Positions 1 to 13,500 of a stretch of DNA of 64,000 bases are shown here, piece after piece (position 1 is the stretch's first letter; each line of letters opens with the position of its first letter). The notes below the pieces were generated by a model. The model made no database searches and was not told where the DNA came from. It saw only the letters and a list, made by a program, of their open reading frames with translations. The position numbers were made by a program, and so were the translations under genes. Origin of the DNA: Acanthochlamys bracteata (lineage: Eukaryota > Streptophyta > Magnoliopsida > Pandanales > Velloziaceae); contig CM034133.1 in the NCBI GenBank assembly GCA_019914995.1, positions 1,922,001-1,986,000 of the forward strand, written 5' to 3'.

Positions 1-164
1 AAATTTTTTGGCTCTTATCTCTTGCTTGAAAAGTCCACTAAGGGGGGTATTTGGATAAACTTTTCAGAAAAATACATATCAACTTTTCAACTTCATACTT
101 TTTAATAAATCTTTTATAATATCTTATATATTATTAAAAATTAGAATATAAAGAAAAATTTTAT

Positions 165-807
165 GTCGGTCACATAGTTGTAAAAATTGGACCGAATATT
201 GAACCGAAAAACTGTCCGAGTTAACGGGTCACGGATTAATCCGTTATGTCAAAAATATCAAGATATTGACGGTAGCACGAACGCTTATTATTTTTCTTTG
301 TTAAAAAGCATAAAAGGAAAAATAAACTAACAAAAAATATATAAAAAAATAAAAAAATATTTTAAATAATAAATTTCAAAAAAAATTCTTTATTTTAAAA
401 TAATTTTGTTATTTTTTCTTACAATTTAATAGGATTAGTAATATAAAAACTTAAAATCACTAATAATAAATATTTATAAATAAAATATAATAGATTTATT
501 TTTTTGTATTATCACATCCAAATGTAAAATCTAAACTACATATTATATTTCAATATAAGACTACTAATAATTATTTTTGCATCAATATATCACAAATTTA
601 ATTTTTTTAAAATTTAATTTAATTCGGTTTGATCCGGACGAACGGATCGACCGGATCGAAGCGTGTCAGAATGACTCAAAGCAGGTCGGCGCGAGTTGAT
701 TGCATAAACAGTTTTATTATAAATTCGGACCGGTTTTATGTTCCGGGTTGATGGTTTCCAAATCGATTCGGACGGGCCGATCTGGATTTTACAACTATGG
801 TCGGTCA
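165..807. mobile_element. hAT-like non-autonomous element with 8-bp target duplication
   Basis: The element proper runs 173-799 (627 bp). It starts CATAGTTGTAAAA and ends with the exact inverse, TTTTACAACTATG, giving 13-bp perfect terminal inverted repeats with weaker similarity continuing inward. GTCGGTCA sits on both sides (165-172 and 800-807) as an exact direct repeat. An 8-bp target duplication and CA...TG termini fit the hAT superfamily. No transposase frame is present, so it would depend on an enzyme encoded elsewhere. The interior contains GC-richer degenerate segments (about 630-780) in an AT-rich setting. Confidence 0.75.
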
Positions 808-970
808 GTAAGATTTTATTATTATTTATTTTAAATTTTTTAGGTAAAAAAATGAAACTTATTTTTAATATAGGACAGAAATACTCTTTATGTTAGAAAA
901 TTTTCTCTCATAAAGTGTATAATTTCTCTTCGTATCTATATAATATAGTCACTGTGCCTACTACTTTTCT

Positions 971-1088
971 GGAATTAATTCAAAGTTTTCAAAATTTCAG
1001 TATGGATTAATTTTGATACATCAGAATGTGGAACTAATCCAAAGTTTTCAAACTTTCAGCATGGATTAATTTTGGTAAATCAGAATGT
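971..1088. repeat. 59-bp tandem duplication
   Basis: Two adjacent units of 59 bp (971-1029 and 1030-1088) differ at about six positions. Each starts GGAA/CTAAT and ends ATCAGAATGT. No open frame runs through it. Confidence 0.8.
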
Positions 1089-2530
1089 CTGCACCATGTC
1101 CGTACATTGCAGTTCATTTTCACTTATAACGTGTTTTAAATACATGAATTTGAGCGAAATTGAATTTCGAAAAGTAAAATTTGATAAAAAATAAAATCGG
1201 TAAAAATAAAATTTGGAATAATAATTGAAATACGTGAATTAAAACTTAAATATAAATTTTAACAAAAATATAGTTTAATATAAAAATAAAAGTAGAGTTT
1301 TGGAATAATAATTGAGACATATTAAATAATTGAAATTCAAAACGTAGAGGAAGAAAGTTAGAGAGAGGAATTGTAGTTCCTTTCAATTAAAATATGCTTG
1401 TAAAGGATCGATTTGAAATTGCTTAAATAAGTTGCTTTTTAAAAATCACCTTTAAATAAAATCTTTGAGAAACATAAATTTGACTATTTTAATTATATAT
1501 ATATATATATTATGCATATAATTTCTTCATATTTTAAAATATTTGTAAAAAAAATTTACAGTACTATAAAAGTTTTGGAAAAAGAATTTAAAGATAAAAT
1601 AAGCACCTATAACCAGCCAAACATGCCTTAAATAGGACGTGGATGGGATTTCTAAGCCTTTTCCATGTGCTATGCAAGCGAAGTACTTATTATGAAATAT
1701 TACCATTCAGTTTTGAACTCTTTAATTTGTCGAATCAGACGAACTACTTCAGTGAACAAATGGATGGATTTCCAGGTTCACAAATAGTCTAGCTAGCAAG
1801 GACTAGTTACTCATGTTTCTATTGTGCATGAAATAATTTCCTAATCTTTAAAATTAATGGCCAATTTTAAAGCGGGTCCACTAAGCTAAAGTATTGAAAT
1901 AATACATCAAATTTTGTTGACAAACTTATGATGATGTTACAGATTAAGTAGTGTGATTGATGACAGGTTTCCTTCCGCTACATGGTATATATAGAGACAA
2001 TGTCCTATAGAACTAACAGTAAAAAGACTACTCAAATACTTGGGGCTTCAGAATTCACTCACTACTTCATGGATCCATCGACTTCTGCATGAATGTTCTG
2101 TTCCTAGTATGGCAAAAACTTCCAGAAAAGCATTAGTCAATCCATATGTTTAATTTAAGTTTCTCCGTGTTTGAGTATGGAATATAAGATCAGATAAAGT
2201 ATAACGTATTGCATGCTGCTTTAGAGAGCTCATAAATGATTCAATCAACATCCGTATTAGTTAGGGAAAAGACTAGTTAAATCTATATATCTCAATTTAC
2301 ATGTCACCAAAGATTCTTCTTCCAACGTGTTTTGACAAATAATAATCACTACATATGGACTTCTTCTGAAAGAGTGAGCTAGACATGGAATAAACCATAT
2401 CTCCAGCTGGGGTCACTCAGATTTTGCTTGTTGTATACTCGTGATAAGACATATAAACCAGACCCTTTTTTTTCGATGAAAATAGTCTTTGATAATTACT
2501 CTCAACCAAATTTATATTCTTATTGATTTT

Positions 2531-2788
2531 GGGCATATTTTAATGACAACCGAACTCTTTTTTGTTTCTCTAAATTTTGAATTCGACAATTTACGTATTT
2601 TAATTATACTTTCAAATTTTATTTGATTTTTATATTAAAATTTATTTTTATCAAAATTTTATTTAAATTTTATTTATATTTTTTAATTATCATATGAACT
2701 CGACTTCTATTTAATTTTATTTCTTACTAAGTTCATTTTTATGTAATTTAATTTCAGTAAATTTATTTTGATGTAATTGAAATATGCC
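2531..2788. mobile_element. Probable MITE relic
   Basis: An AT-rich block starts GGGCATATTTTAAT and ends ATTGAAATATGCC, which are imperfect inverted repeats. The interior resembles the block at 60655-60891 (A/T-rich runs with repeated ATTTTTATCAAAATTT-like strings). No clear target duplication is visible, so the boundaries are approximate. Confidence 0.45.
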
Positions 2789-3600
2789 ATTATAAAGTGC
2801 TACTAACATTATAGATTGTTATAAGGCTGATAATTGCTTCTAATTGAATGTATAGAATTGCTTTGGGTCCCACTTATGTGATCTATTTTATGTCGAAATA
2901 TGTACAGTATTACGTTACTATTGTTGCTAGAATTAAATGCTCAGAGTAAAGAGCTCAACCCATCAGAGCCCATGAGAGCTCAGCCCGAAATCTGTTGATC
3001 AGGCTACGGGCTTAAGACGGTGTCGTCTAATGGGCCTCCATAGACCATACAATTTTCATCCCAATTTGCTTCCATTATTTTTCTGCTGCATAACTGGGAT
3101 TCACATTTCTGTTTGAACAGCAATAATCAATTAAATATGAAACAAATACCCATGGAGTCATGGTGTTGTTGTTGTTGAATTGTCAGTACCGAAAACTACC
3201 TGTTACCTAACTAGTTAACTTGAACTATGCGTATGATTCTAACAGGCAACCGAAAACCATATTTTTCCAGAAAATAAAATAAAAACTTTGAAAAGAATTT
3301 CAACTTGTACATTTCTCTCGTTTATATACAATTAGAACTAATGAAATAACCGGAGCACTAAAAAAATTGCCATTCCCTGTTTCCGGTTCTCTCCTACGCC
3401 GCGTCTCTTGCTCTCTTGGCTCCCCCCACAAAATTCCAATTTCAGACTTTCCCCATAATTAAAAACCTTTCGGATAATTCCCATAAAACCACTCACAAAA
3501 AAAATGCATTCATACTTAACTTCATTCATGATTAATCTACTTGCCAATTAAAATATTAGGGATTGACTTAGAAAATTCTCTTATATATGCGTAGATTATA

Positions 3601-3800
3601 TTCGCTTGTTTATCAACTGACAAACTCATATTTTTTTCAATTTATTATTAATATAAAAAATTTAAAATATAAAATTTATTTTTTTCAATTTTAATTTTTT
3701 TTAAAATAAATATAATATTTATTTTTATTAAATAATTTATTTTTTAATTATATTTTTTAACTTATTTTAAAATAAGTTTATTTCATGAATAAACACGTCC
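3601..3800. mobile_element. Probable MITE relic upstream of the PPR gene
   Basis: An almost pure A/T block is bounded by TTCGCTTGTTTATCAA and TGAATAAACACGTCC, which are partial inverted repeats like those of the other MITEs in this window. It lies about 85 bp upstream of the PPR start codon, so it could form part of that promoter. The target duplication is not clear. Confidence 0.4.
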
Positions 3801-3885
3801 TATTAAAGTTATTCACTCACCAGCACCACGAACCAGACCGGTGTAAAAATTAACAACAACCGAAAGAGCTCTGAAGCTTGCTTAC

Positions 3886-6705
3886 ATGGCCTTGCCGTCG
3901 CCGACTAGCTCCCGCCTTTTCTTCTCAACTCAACGAGATCGCTTATCTGTGTTTCCTTCTTTCCGGTTTAGTATTCCTATCCGGTTGAGGCGAACAGTTA
4001 GCTCGGTTCGATTAGGCCGGGCACTGACGAGCGAATCTGCAGAGAAGGAGATGGGAGAAGGTTTCTTCGAAGCAATCGAGGAACTCGAACGAATGGTACG
4101 AGAACCTTCTGATGTTCTCGGCTGTATGGCAAGTCGGCTTTCGGCGCGCGAGCTTCAGCTTGTTTTGGTTTACTTCGCTCAAGAAGGTAGGGATTCATAC
4201 TGTGCTCTCGAGGTTTTCGATTGGTTACGGAAAGAGAATAAGGTTGATGGAGAGACTATGGAGCTCATGGTTTCAATTGCTTGTGGTTGGATTGAACGGC
4301 TTGTAGGTGGAAACCACTGTGTTGATGATGTTGTTGGGTTGCTTGATGAGATGGAGTGTGTTGGTGTGAGGCCGGGGTTTAGCATGGTGGAGAAGGTTGT
4401 TAGTGTGTATTGGGATAGAGGGAAGAAGGATGAAGCGGTTGAGTTTGTTAAAGATGTTATGCAGCGTGGTGGTGTAGCCGGGTATAAAACTGAGGATGGA
4501 GGTGCTGGTGAGGAAGTGCATGGTGGGCCGGTCGGATATCTTGCTTGGAAGATGATGGTGAGATATTGATACTATTCTCTGCTCTTTGTTTTACTTGATT
4601 ATTACTTTGTGCAATGGTTTAAATACTTTAACAACTCTTTGGTAATGGCTTAGTCCGTTGATTCCCCTATTGATTTCCTAAGCATCGGTATTTGAGTTCC
4701 GACAACACTGGCACTGAATTAGTAGAATTGAGGTTTTGGTTCTTCGATTTTTAATAGGAATTCAGTGCTTATTTGGTTTAGTTAAGAGGATCCTATCTCT
4801 ATGTGGCTTTGTGGAGTTTTTGGTACTTGATTTCATGTTCTAGCAGAAAGTTCTGTATACTTCAAATCCTTGAGTATGAGTTGAGTTAATAGGATTAAGA
4901 TGTTGAGCTATAAATCAGATGTTATTGGCTTACTACCATGGAGAACTGAGTTGCATTGTCTAAAAGACAAGTTGACTTCATCAATGAGCCCTATCAAATT
5001 TTGAAGAGATTTTGCTATCGAACCGAATAGGGATCTTAATTTGAATTGCTTGGTAGGGATAACTTACGATGGACATTCGCATTTTTTAGGTAGCTCAAGC
5101 AAATGGAGGGCCAAAGCACTTCTTAGTTTGCTTGGTGTGTTTTCAGTATTGTGGAAACACTTTCTGAACCTGTTAGCGGAAGCCCTAGACCTCCATTTTT
5201 TTTCGTTTTATGCTTTTGTTTCTATCTCCAGTGCAACAGATATCTTAAATTGTTACTTCTTTGCATTTTATCGTAAAATAATAACGTCCAGTACAACAGA
5301 TGTTCATTCTAAGACTATCCATTGCTCCTGTCTTGTGGTTGTCAACCTGTGTAGGCAGCTCTGAGGATGAACCCTTTCTGGCCTAGCTAGGAGATGTCCA
5401 CTAGCTTCAAATTCCAAGTTAGTGATTGGTAACATACTTGATGTGCTTATTTGTCTGTATATTGGAATAAGGTTAGTATTTTCAAAGATGAAAAGAAAAG
5501 ACTTGTGAGATAAAACCAATCTGTTGCATAGAATGAATACACACTGCAGTATCTTCTTTCTTCACAACAATGTAGGTATTTAACATTGCAATGATCTTTG
5601 CCGTTTCTCTATTATTAAGCACTTTTGTCCTGCCTTTTCACAACTTGCAATTTTTTTTAAAATTTTTTTTTGGTTTTTTTTTATATTTTTAGCAGTTGTG
5701 AGTGACTTCTGGCATTGCGAGAGGAATACAGCTTATGTCCACATTCATATAGCTCTATACAGAAACTTTATAAGCATGTTAAAGTAGCTTATCCAACCAT
5801 CTTCCTAGTCATATGTACTTTTGTGCATATGATCGCTTTCCCATTTCCTTCTACGACATATTTGTCTGTATACAATGTATAATTGAATTTAAGTAGCTCT
5901 ATAGCCGCTAATTGTTTCTTGAATTTCTCAGGTCGATGGAAATTATATAGGAGCTGTCAAATTGGTTATTGATTTTAGAGAAAGTCAATTGAACCCCGAG
6001 GTGTACAGCTACTTGATTGCATTGACTGCATTGGTTAAAGAACAAAAAGAGTTCTCAAAAACCTTGCGCAAATTTAAGAGGCTGACAACAACTGGGGCAG
6101 TAGCTGCACTTGATGCTAATAATCTCGGGCATATTGCAAGGTACCAGTCAGATCTTCTGAGGGATGGGATCCGCTTGTCTGATTGGGCTATTAAGGATGG
6201 AGGTTTGGTAGTTGCAAGGACAGTTCATGAGAAGCTTCTTGCCATTTACTCTTGTGCTGGTTTTGGCCTTGAAGCAGAAAGTCAGCTATGGCATCTGAAG
6301 CTTTTAGGCAGGGAGCCTGATAGGGATCTCTATGACATTGTCTTAGCCATTTGTGCTTCCCAAAATGAAGCAAATTCTGTTCGCAGGTTACTTGCTGGTG
6401 TAGAGGCCACAAGTCCTGGACGCAGGAAGAAGACTTTGTCTTGGTTACTGCGAGGCTATGTTAAAGGAGGCCATTTTCTGGATGCTTCAGAAACTATTAT
6501 GAAGATGTTGGACCTTGGGTTGTGCCCGGATTATATGGACAGAGCAGCAGTGCTACATGGTCTGAGAAAGAACATACATGAAACAGGAGACATTGAACCT
6601 TACATCAGGCTCTGTAAACGTTTGTCTGATTTGGACTTGGTTGGCCCGTGCCTTACATATTTGTATATAGAAAAATATAAGCTATGGGTTATCAAGATGC
6701 TTTGA
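3886..6705 (+). CDS. Organellar pentatricopeptide-repeat protein, At2g30100-like
   Basis: Two exons, 3886-4557 and 5932-6705, join in phase 0 across a 1,374-bp intron (GTGAGA...TTTCTCAG) to give 481 residues. The first 45 residues are rich in Ser, Arg and Pro with few acids, as in a plastid or mitochondrial transit peptide. The rest is helical with degenerate PPR-like units, for example the exon junction motif MM-VDGNYIGAV and the stretch with NPEVYSYLIALTALVKEQKE near residues 240-260. It resembles Arabidopsis At2g30100, annotated as a chloroplast PPR protein. PPR proteins bind organelle RNA, but no specific target is implied here. The ATG at 3886 is the first in frame and precedes the transit-like segment. 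The assignment is supported by its shared neighbourhood with At2g30105- and At2g30110-like genes. Confidence 0.85.
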
Positions 6706-8004
6706 CCTTTACTTGGTCACTGCATCCGTTCTGTTACAGCCTGTAACTTACAGGTGCAACCCCTAGAGTTCCCTACCTTGTTGTATAGTTGTTCACCAGG
6801 TTCATAGGATAACTACAAAGTCCGTGTGTAGATGATTAAGCAAGCAGGTAAAGAAGAAAGTGGTTAGAACATAGAACTAGGTAAGGAAACGTTTTTTGTT
6901 TTTTTGTCTTGGGTCACAAATTTTATACAGTACAAGGAAGGGCGCTGTACATTGGTCTTATATACGAGTGTTGTATATGATCACAACTAATAAAGATGTC
7001 ACCATCTTGATTGGAAATTCATTGAGCTTTGTATATTCTGCTACGAGTTTCTTTAGTTGAAGGTTTTCTTGATTTTCTCAGTCTACGTTCATCATTAGTT
7101 CTTCCTAGATGTTTCAATAGTTATCCTTATTCTCTTTTCTAGTTCTGTCTATGAGAACGTATACAGATTTACTTCTTTAACTTATTCTCAATTTCTGATG
7201 TCGTCTCTCGTTAGGCAATTATCGGAACTGGGCCAGGGGTTTCCTATTAGAATAGAACAGATCAGGCACCTGTTTTGTTGCTTGCGACTAACAAGGCTCT
7301 CAGCCCTACAGCTGCTGGCTCAGTTAAAAAAAGACTAGAACACCTGTTATTTGATAGCTATCTGTAGAAAATTTCTAATTGAACTGATGAAAAAGATATA
7401 TCGACTATTCTTCTTGCTTTTAATAAAAAATCGATTCCAAAATCAACAATCAAATTCCATTTTGATGGATGCTTCGTGGGTCCAGCCCAATTCGGCCCAT
7501 CATCACTAAATTGTTGTACTTCTTATTTCTTAAAAGAAAATAATAATGAAAAGCATTTGAGATAATTGCGGGAAAAGTCCCGGTTTCTGCGTCCCACCTA
7601 CTCCCCTTCCTTCTCCCTCCCCGTAACGAAAACCAACTCCCTTACCTTCCTTCCCTTTCAATTTTTACACTTGAAACACCAGAATTTATTAGTTGTTGTG
7701 AAAACGAGAAATATTAAAAAAATAATTTTCACTATTTTATAAAAAATAAAAGAAATCAAAAGGCTTGCTCTTCTTTTCTCTCTCTTTTTTTTCCCTGACC
7801 ACCAACCTCGACCTTAGTTGCGGCCAACATTCCCTCTCCATCTCTTCCATTCTTTCATTTTTTTATTTTTTTCAAAATTCCGGCAATCTCCTGCCGTCTT
7901 CCGGCATTGCTGCATCCGTTCATTCTTAGTCCATGAATTCTTTCTAATTCCCGCCGACAGGAGGGAACAAGAAGAAGAGCAACACACCAACAACAACAAA
8001 AGTA
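6706..8004. other. Spacer between PPR and ETO1-like genes
   Basis: The left part is the PPR gene's 3' untranslated region, with AATAAA-like strings near 6988. The right part, from about 7750, is pyrimidine-rich (TCTCTCTTTTTTTTCC) and probably includes the ETO1 promoter and 5' leader. I see no further gene. Confidence 0.6.
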
Positions 8005-11000
8005 ATGCAGAACAATTTGTTCACAAGCATTCGAAGCATGAAGCTTCTCGAAGGCTGCAAAGGAACACAGGTGTACGCCTTTAACCCTCCAACCTCCTCT
8101 TCTTCATCTTCATCTACCGACATTGGTTCCACAGACAAGCCTTATTTATTGCCTTCATTCTCTCTTCTTCGTTCTCGATCGATTCAACAGAACCCACAAT
8201 CCAATTCTCATCACCATCAACACCACCGGCGACAAAGCCACGCTGTTATTTTAGATACGTTGTTGCCTTACGGATTACCTTCTCCGGACTTGATCGATCC
8301 ACCAATCGATCCGTTTCTTCGACCGATCGATACTGTAGCTGCGCTCGCATCTTCCTACAGGAGAGCAGATTCGCCAGAATGTCCGGACAGAAATTTGTGC
8401 GATTTGTATTTGGAGCAGAGATCGATTTTGAGAGGGATCAACGATCCGAGACTTCTCCGGCGATCGCTTCGATCGGCTCGCATTCACGCGCCGGACCCAC
8501 ACCACAAGCTTGTTATATCTGCTTGGTTACGATTTGAACGCAGGGAAGACGAGCTGCCACGTCACCCTCCGTTGCCTCTTATCTCACCTTGCCCTCCTAC
8601 ATCTCCTTCCCTCGAATGCCCTCGTGCTGCCCTGCAATATGGATACAATCCTGTACCACCTTCACAACCTTGCCCCTGTCGCCAGAGTCCCACATTGAGC
8701 GAAGAGGACTCTGTTGCTGTAGAAAGAAAAGGAATTGACGATGAACCAGATGTTTGGTTCTGCATTGGGGAGGAGGAGGTGCCTTGCATAAGATTCCAGA
8801 TTGCTGGTCTCTCTCCACCATTGCGGACGCTGCTGTATGGTGACTTTGCTGAGTCCCGGCGAGAAAGAGTTAATTTTGCACAGAATGGAATATCCGCCGC
8901 AGGTATGCGTGCGGTTGATTCGTTTTCACGGTCTGGGCGGCTTGATGATTCGCTGCCTGTTGGGACGATGCTAGAGGTCCTTGCTTTCTCCAACAGGTTT
9001 TGTTGTGATGGACTCAAGTCTGCCTGTGATGACCGCCTTGCATCTGTTGTGATCACCACTGATGATGCAGTGGAGCTTGTGGACTTTGGGCTGGAGGAGA
9101 CAGCATACATGCTTGTTGCTGCTTGCCTTCAAACATTCCTAAGGGCACTACCGAGGTCACTTCAGGGCCCAGAAATTTCACGTCTGCTTTGCACCCCAGA
9201 GGGATGCCAAAGGCTTGCTGCTTGTGGACATGCCTCATTTGCATTATATTATTTCCTCAGCCAGGTTGCCATGGAGGAAGAGTTGAAATCAAACACAACT
9301 GTTATGCTGCTTGAGAGGTTGGTGGAGTGTGCTGCTCCCGGGTGGCAGAAGCAGCTGGCTCTGCACCAGCTTGGATGTGTAATGCTTGAGAGAGGCGAGT
9401 ACAAAGATGCACAGAAATGGTTTGAGGAAGCTGTGGCAGAGGGGCACATCTACTCTCTTGTTGGTGTGGCTAGGGCCAAGTCCAAGCGAGGGCACAAGTA
9501 TACTGCTTACAAGCTATGCAACAGTCTTGTCTCTGATTATGATCCTGTTGGTTGGATGTACCAGGAGCGATCGATCTACTGTGTAGGGAATGAGAAGATG
9601 TCAGACTTGGATATGGCAACCGAGATTGACCCGACTCTTTCATACCCTTATAAGTATAGGGCTATTATGCTGATGGAGGATAACAAAATTAGTGCAGCTG
9701 TAGCAGAGATTAACAAGATTATCAGATTCAAAGTATCCACTGATTGCCTTGAACTGAGGGCGTGGTTCTTCCTTGCTCTGGAGGATTATGTTGGTGCACT
9801 GCAGGATATAAGAGCATTGATGACATTAGATCCAAATTACATGATGTTTCAAGGGAAGATGCATGGGGATCAAATGATTGAGATTCTTAAGCAGCATGTG
9901 CAGCAGTGGGACATGGCAGATTGCTGGATGCAGCTCTATGATCGGTGGTCGGCAGTGGATGACATTGGATCTCTTGCAGTAGTGCATCAGATGTTGGCAA
10001 AGGAACCTGGGAACAGTGGTCTACGTTTCCGGCAATCCCTACTGCTACTGAGGTTTGTTAGTTGCTTGGCCTCTGGTAGATTATTTTTGTTTAGCCAGTA
10101 GATGATCTTTTTATGTCTTTCCAATGATTCTTTCTGGAGGTTCCACTTTTTACACGTTGTTAATGTGGTGCCTTCCCTGCTGTTCTTTTGAGTTAAAAAC
10201 TCATCTTGTTCCTGTTGGCCTTGGTGACTACTAAGAGATTTAAATCCTTAGGCTCTCATATGCAGTACCTTGAAAAAACATGAAGTGTAAAAGAAATTTC
10301 GGTTTAGGTACTGGATTAAAATTTTGAGTAGTTACATCTATAGAATGCAGAGATAGGATAGTATCCGTTTTGTAATTTGTTTGGCATTTTATGCAACTAT
10401 TCATAGAGCTACATTTCGTGCTGTAGCTTTTGTTTTCATTAGAAAAAAGGCTCTCTGCCCAGTTTAGTTGGATGGAGAAGAATTCAGTTGGAAACTCAGG
10501 AAATCACATTTCTAAATGCATTTCAAGTTTCTACTGTCATTCTTCATATCTCTTATAAGTTTTCAAACCCATAGGTCCGGATATGCTTCTTCGAGAGAGC
10601 ATGGTATTAACTAATACTCTCAAGGTGTAAATTGCTGTTACTCCCTGCAAAAATGAATAAGTAATAGCATTAGCTAGTTGAACTTTGCTCTTATCATCTT
10701 GCTTTCAAAGATTTAATGAAGTTAATGGCATGCCTAATGGATTTCACAAGCTTAGTAGTAGTCAGACTGTAAGTTACGAGAATGTAATATTGGTAGGCCA
10801 AACTCAATCCTAAAGCCCCTTTTGATACTGTTGATGGAACAAATTGAAGTTTTATATAAGAGAATTTTGCACCTCCAGCAAAAGTATGCTTCTTGGGAAC
10901 AATGGTAGCTACCTCAAAACCTTCTGAGACAGCAGTATGCACAAGGGTGTCATCAGTTATGCTACTTCTGTGCCTTGCAAAAAATTTCCTCTACTGTTTA

Positions 11001-12618
11001 AATGGATTTAAGGGTTGAACTGCTTCAACATCATTTCATGAACTCTACATAGTACGCTTGCAGTTTGTTGATTAATAGAACTTTCCTTTTCTTAGGTTAA
11101 ATTGTCAGAAGGCAGCAATGCACAGTCTGCGGTTGGCTCGAAATCATTCAGCACATGAACATGAAAGGCTTGTTTATGAAGGATGGATACTGTATGACAC
11201 TGGGCACCGTGAAGAAGCATTAGCAAAGGCAGAAGAATCAATAAATATACAGAGGTCATTTGAAGCATTTTTCCTGAAAGCTTATGCTTTAGCCGATACA
11301 AGCCTGGACCAATCGTCATCCTCATACGTCATCCAATTGCTGGAACAGGCTAACAGTTGTGCTTCAGACAACCTTCGTAAGGGGCAAGTATGTACAGAAT
11401 GCAGCTTTAGTAAGCAATTTTTTATCATTCAGTCAAAGGAAAGTGAATTATCTGATTAATTTTATGCTCCCCTAGGCACATAACAATATGGGCGGTGTTT
11501 ATGTGGATTGTGATATGCTGGATGAAGCAGAGGAATGCTACAAGAAAGCGCTTGGTATAAAGCACACTCGTGCACATCAAGGTCTTGCAAGAGTTTACTA
11601 CCTTAAGAATCAGAAGAAAGCTGCCTATGATGAGATGACAAAGCTGATTGAAAAGGCCAAGAACAATGCCTCAGCATATGAAAAGCGTTCAGAATATTGT
11701 GAGCGAGATATGGCCAAAAATGATCTAAACATGGCTACTAGGATAGATCCACTGAGAACGTACCCCTATCGATACAGAGCTGCTGGTGAGTTTCCTATTG
11801 TTCCTTATATGCAAGGTTTAGTATGTATGGCCATTCATGTTTTAATTGAGTTTTAACGTTTGTAAAGGCCTATAGCTGGAATCTGCATTATGGGAGAAGA
11901 GACATGCACAAATTACTATTTAGGATTAGAAAATTATTAAGACAATTCCTACATATATTAAGAGAGCTGAGACTCAGTTGAAATGTTGATATCATCTACT
12001 AGATCCTTCACTTTGAACTATCCAGTGTCAGATTATGGAAACATGTAGCTTTCACAGTATAACCTGCGTATGATGAAGACCTGAATTGAATAAATGGTGT
12101 TGAAATATTTTATAATTAGTGCGTGCCAATGATGTCTTCTTTTTTTTGCCATTATCTTATAACATCTTTGAAATTTTAGTTATTGGACTAGCCTTTATTT
12201 CCCAAGTTGTTGCAAACTGTCAATGCATCCATGTACAATTGTAGATACCTCTATTACATGTTTATACATGTTCATGTGATATGTGATTATGATATGACAT
12301 AGATGGATATTTTCTTTGTGCTTCTTGTTATATTTTCGAAAGCACTGAACCTTTATCTTCGCGCTAGTTCTTATGGATGATCACAGAGAAGAAGAAGCTA
12401 TTGCTGAGCTCTCAAAAGCAATTGCCATCAAGCCTGATCTCCAACTACTCCATCTTCGTGCAGCATTTTATGACTCCATGGGAAAAAAAGCAGCAACCTT
12501 GCAAGATTGTGAAGCTGCATTGTGCCTTGACCCATCCCATTCTGACACAATTGATCTCTATAACAAAGCTCAAGCACAATCTGATTCATCTGAGCCATCT
12601 GATCCACCAACAACATAA
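8005..12618 (+). CDS. ETO1: ETO1-type BTB/TPR adaptor (ethylene overproduction 1)
   Basis: Four exons, 8005-10052, 11096-11387, 11476-11785 and 12368-12618, give 966 residues; all junctions are GT-AG and in frame. The N-terminus MQNNLFTSIRSMKLLEGCKG matches the diagnostic start of the ETO1/EOL family. A BTB domain lies at about residues 249-342, beginning DVWFCIGEEE. Tetratricopeptide repeats run from about residue 430 to the C-terminus and include the conserved AYDEMTKLIEKA segment. In Arabidopsis, ETO1 links CUL3 ubiquitin ligase to type-2 ACC synthases, so it limits ethylene production in the cytosol. Residues about 50-110 are a variable Ser/His-rich linker. Whether it is ETO1 or a paralogue (EOL1/EOL2) cannot be settled here; the start favours ETO1. 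Confidence 0.92.
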
Positions 12619-13500
12619 GATCATACAACTTCATGTGTTAATAGACCTGTGTGAAGTTGTTCTTTGGTCCAGAGGACTGCAGATTTGTTTGGAGGCGGCT
12701 GCCATCATAGGTGCATTCTGGGCGGGCAGATAAATGTGATGGAGACAACATTGTACATACATGTCAGAACCAAATTCATGGGATTTAAAGAAATGTTTCA
12801 CTGAATACAGGAACATGATTCTCTCCACATACATCCTTTGTTAACACAAATTAACCAATTCTTCTCGAAGTTGTGGTTTATAAGAGAACAATTCTTCTGT
12901 TATATTTTTTATAACATGTACTTAAGAAGCCAGTTTTCACCAGGACAAGGCTTCTTTCGTTTCCTCATCGTCCTTATATATATCTTCAGTTCCTGTCATT
13001 CTGTTCTGATGGACGGATCGCTGTTAAAATTTACTTCAATTGTTGGAAGTCTTTGTGATGATAATTAACGTGGTATTTAATGTCGTCATTCTAGATTTTA
13101 CATTATTTTCATCTATGCATGGGTTGAATGTATATTGCAAGCCTTCCCAGATGTAGATTTGCGCTTGAGTTCTCTTCAATTGGTTGGCCACTTCGTACTC
13201 GAGGATGAAATGAATGCACTTTGTTTCTAAACTATTTATCATGGTTCATCTCTGTGAAGCAAAATGTTGTAAGTAGATGCCCTTTCTTGCAAATTTCTAA
13301 ATGCATATTTTTGACCACGACTTATCAATCTAACGGCCTAAAAACAGCCCAATTAGACTTACACGTTTGAACGCTCACCGCGTGCGAACTGACACATTTC
13401 GTAATTAGGGTTTCCGTTCGCGCTTGTTCGGAGCATTCGAATTCACTCGGTAGCAAGAGTGAACTCTTATAAAATCCCCCAGTCGTCCTCAAATCCCAAA
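12619..13500. other. Spacer between ETO1-like gene and importin locus
   Basis: The left side is ETO1 3' untranslated sequence. The right side leads into the promoter of the importin-beta locus. No reading frame of interest and no obvious repeat were seen. Confidence 0.6.

Larger units (their letters stand above)
1..3885. other. Gene-free AT-rich flank with transposon relics
   Basis: I see no coding exon in this stretch; open frames are short and lack family signatures. It holds a hAT-like non-autonomous element (173-799), a 59-bp tandem duplication (971-1088), a short TA run near 1495-1510, and two AT-rich MITE-like blocks (about 2531-2788 and 3601-3800). The last 80 bases before 3886 should contain the promoter-proximal leader of the PPR gene. 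Confidence 0.7.

Noticed and set aside
8562..9110. 182-codon minus-strand frame within ETO1
   Set aside because: It is a Ser/Pro-rich shadow of the ETO1 exon, which is strongly supported on the plus strand.
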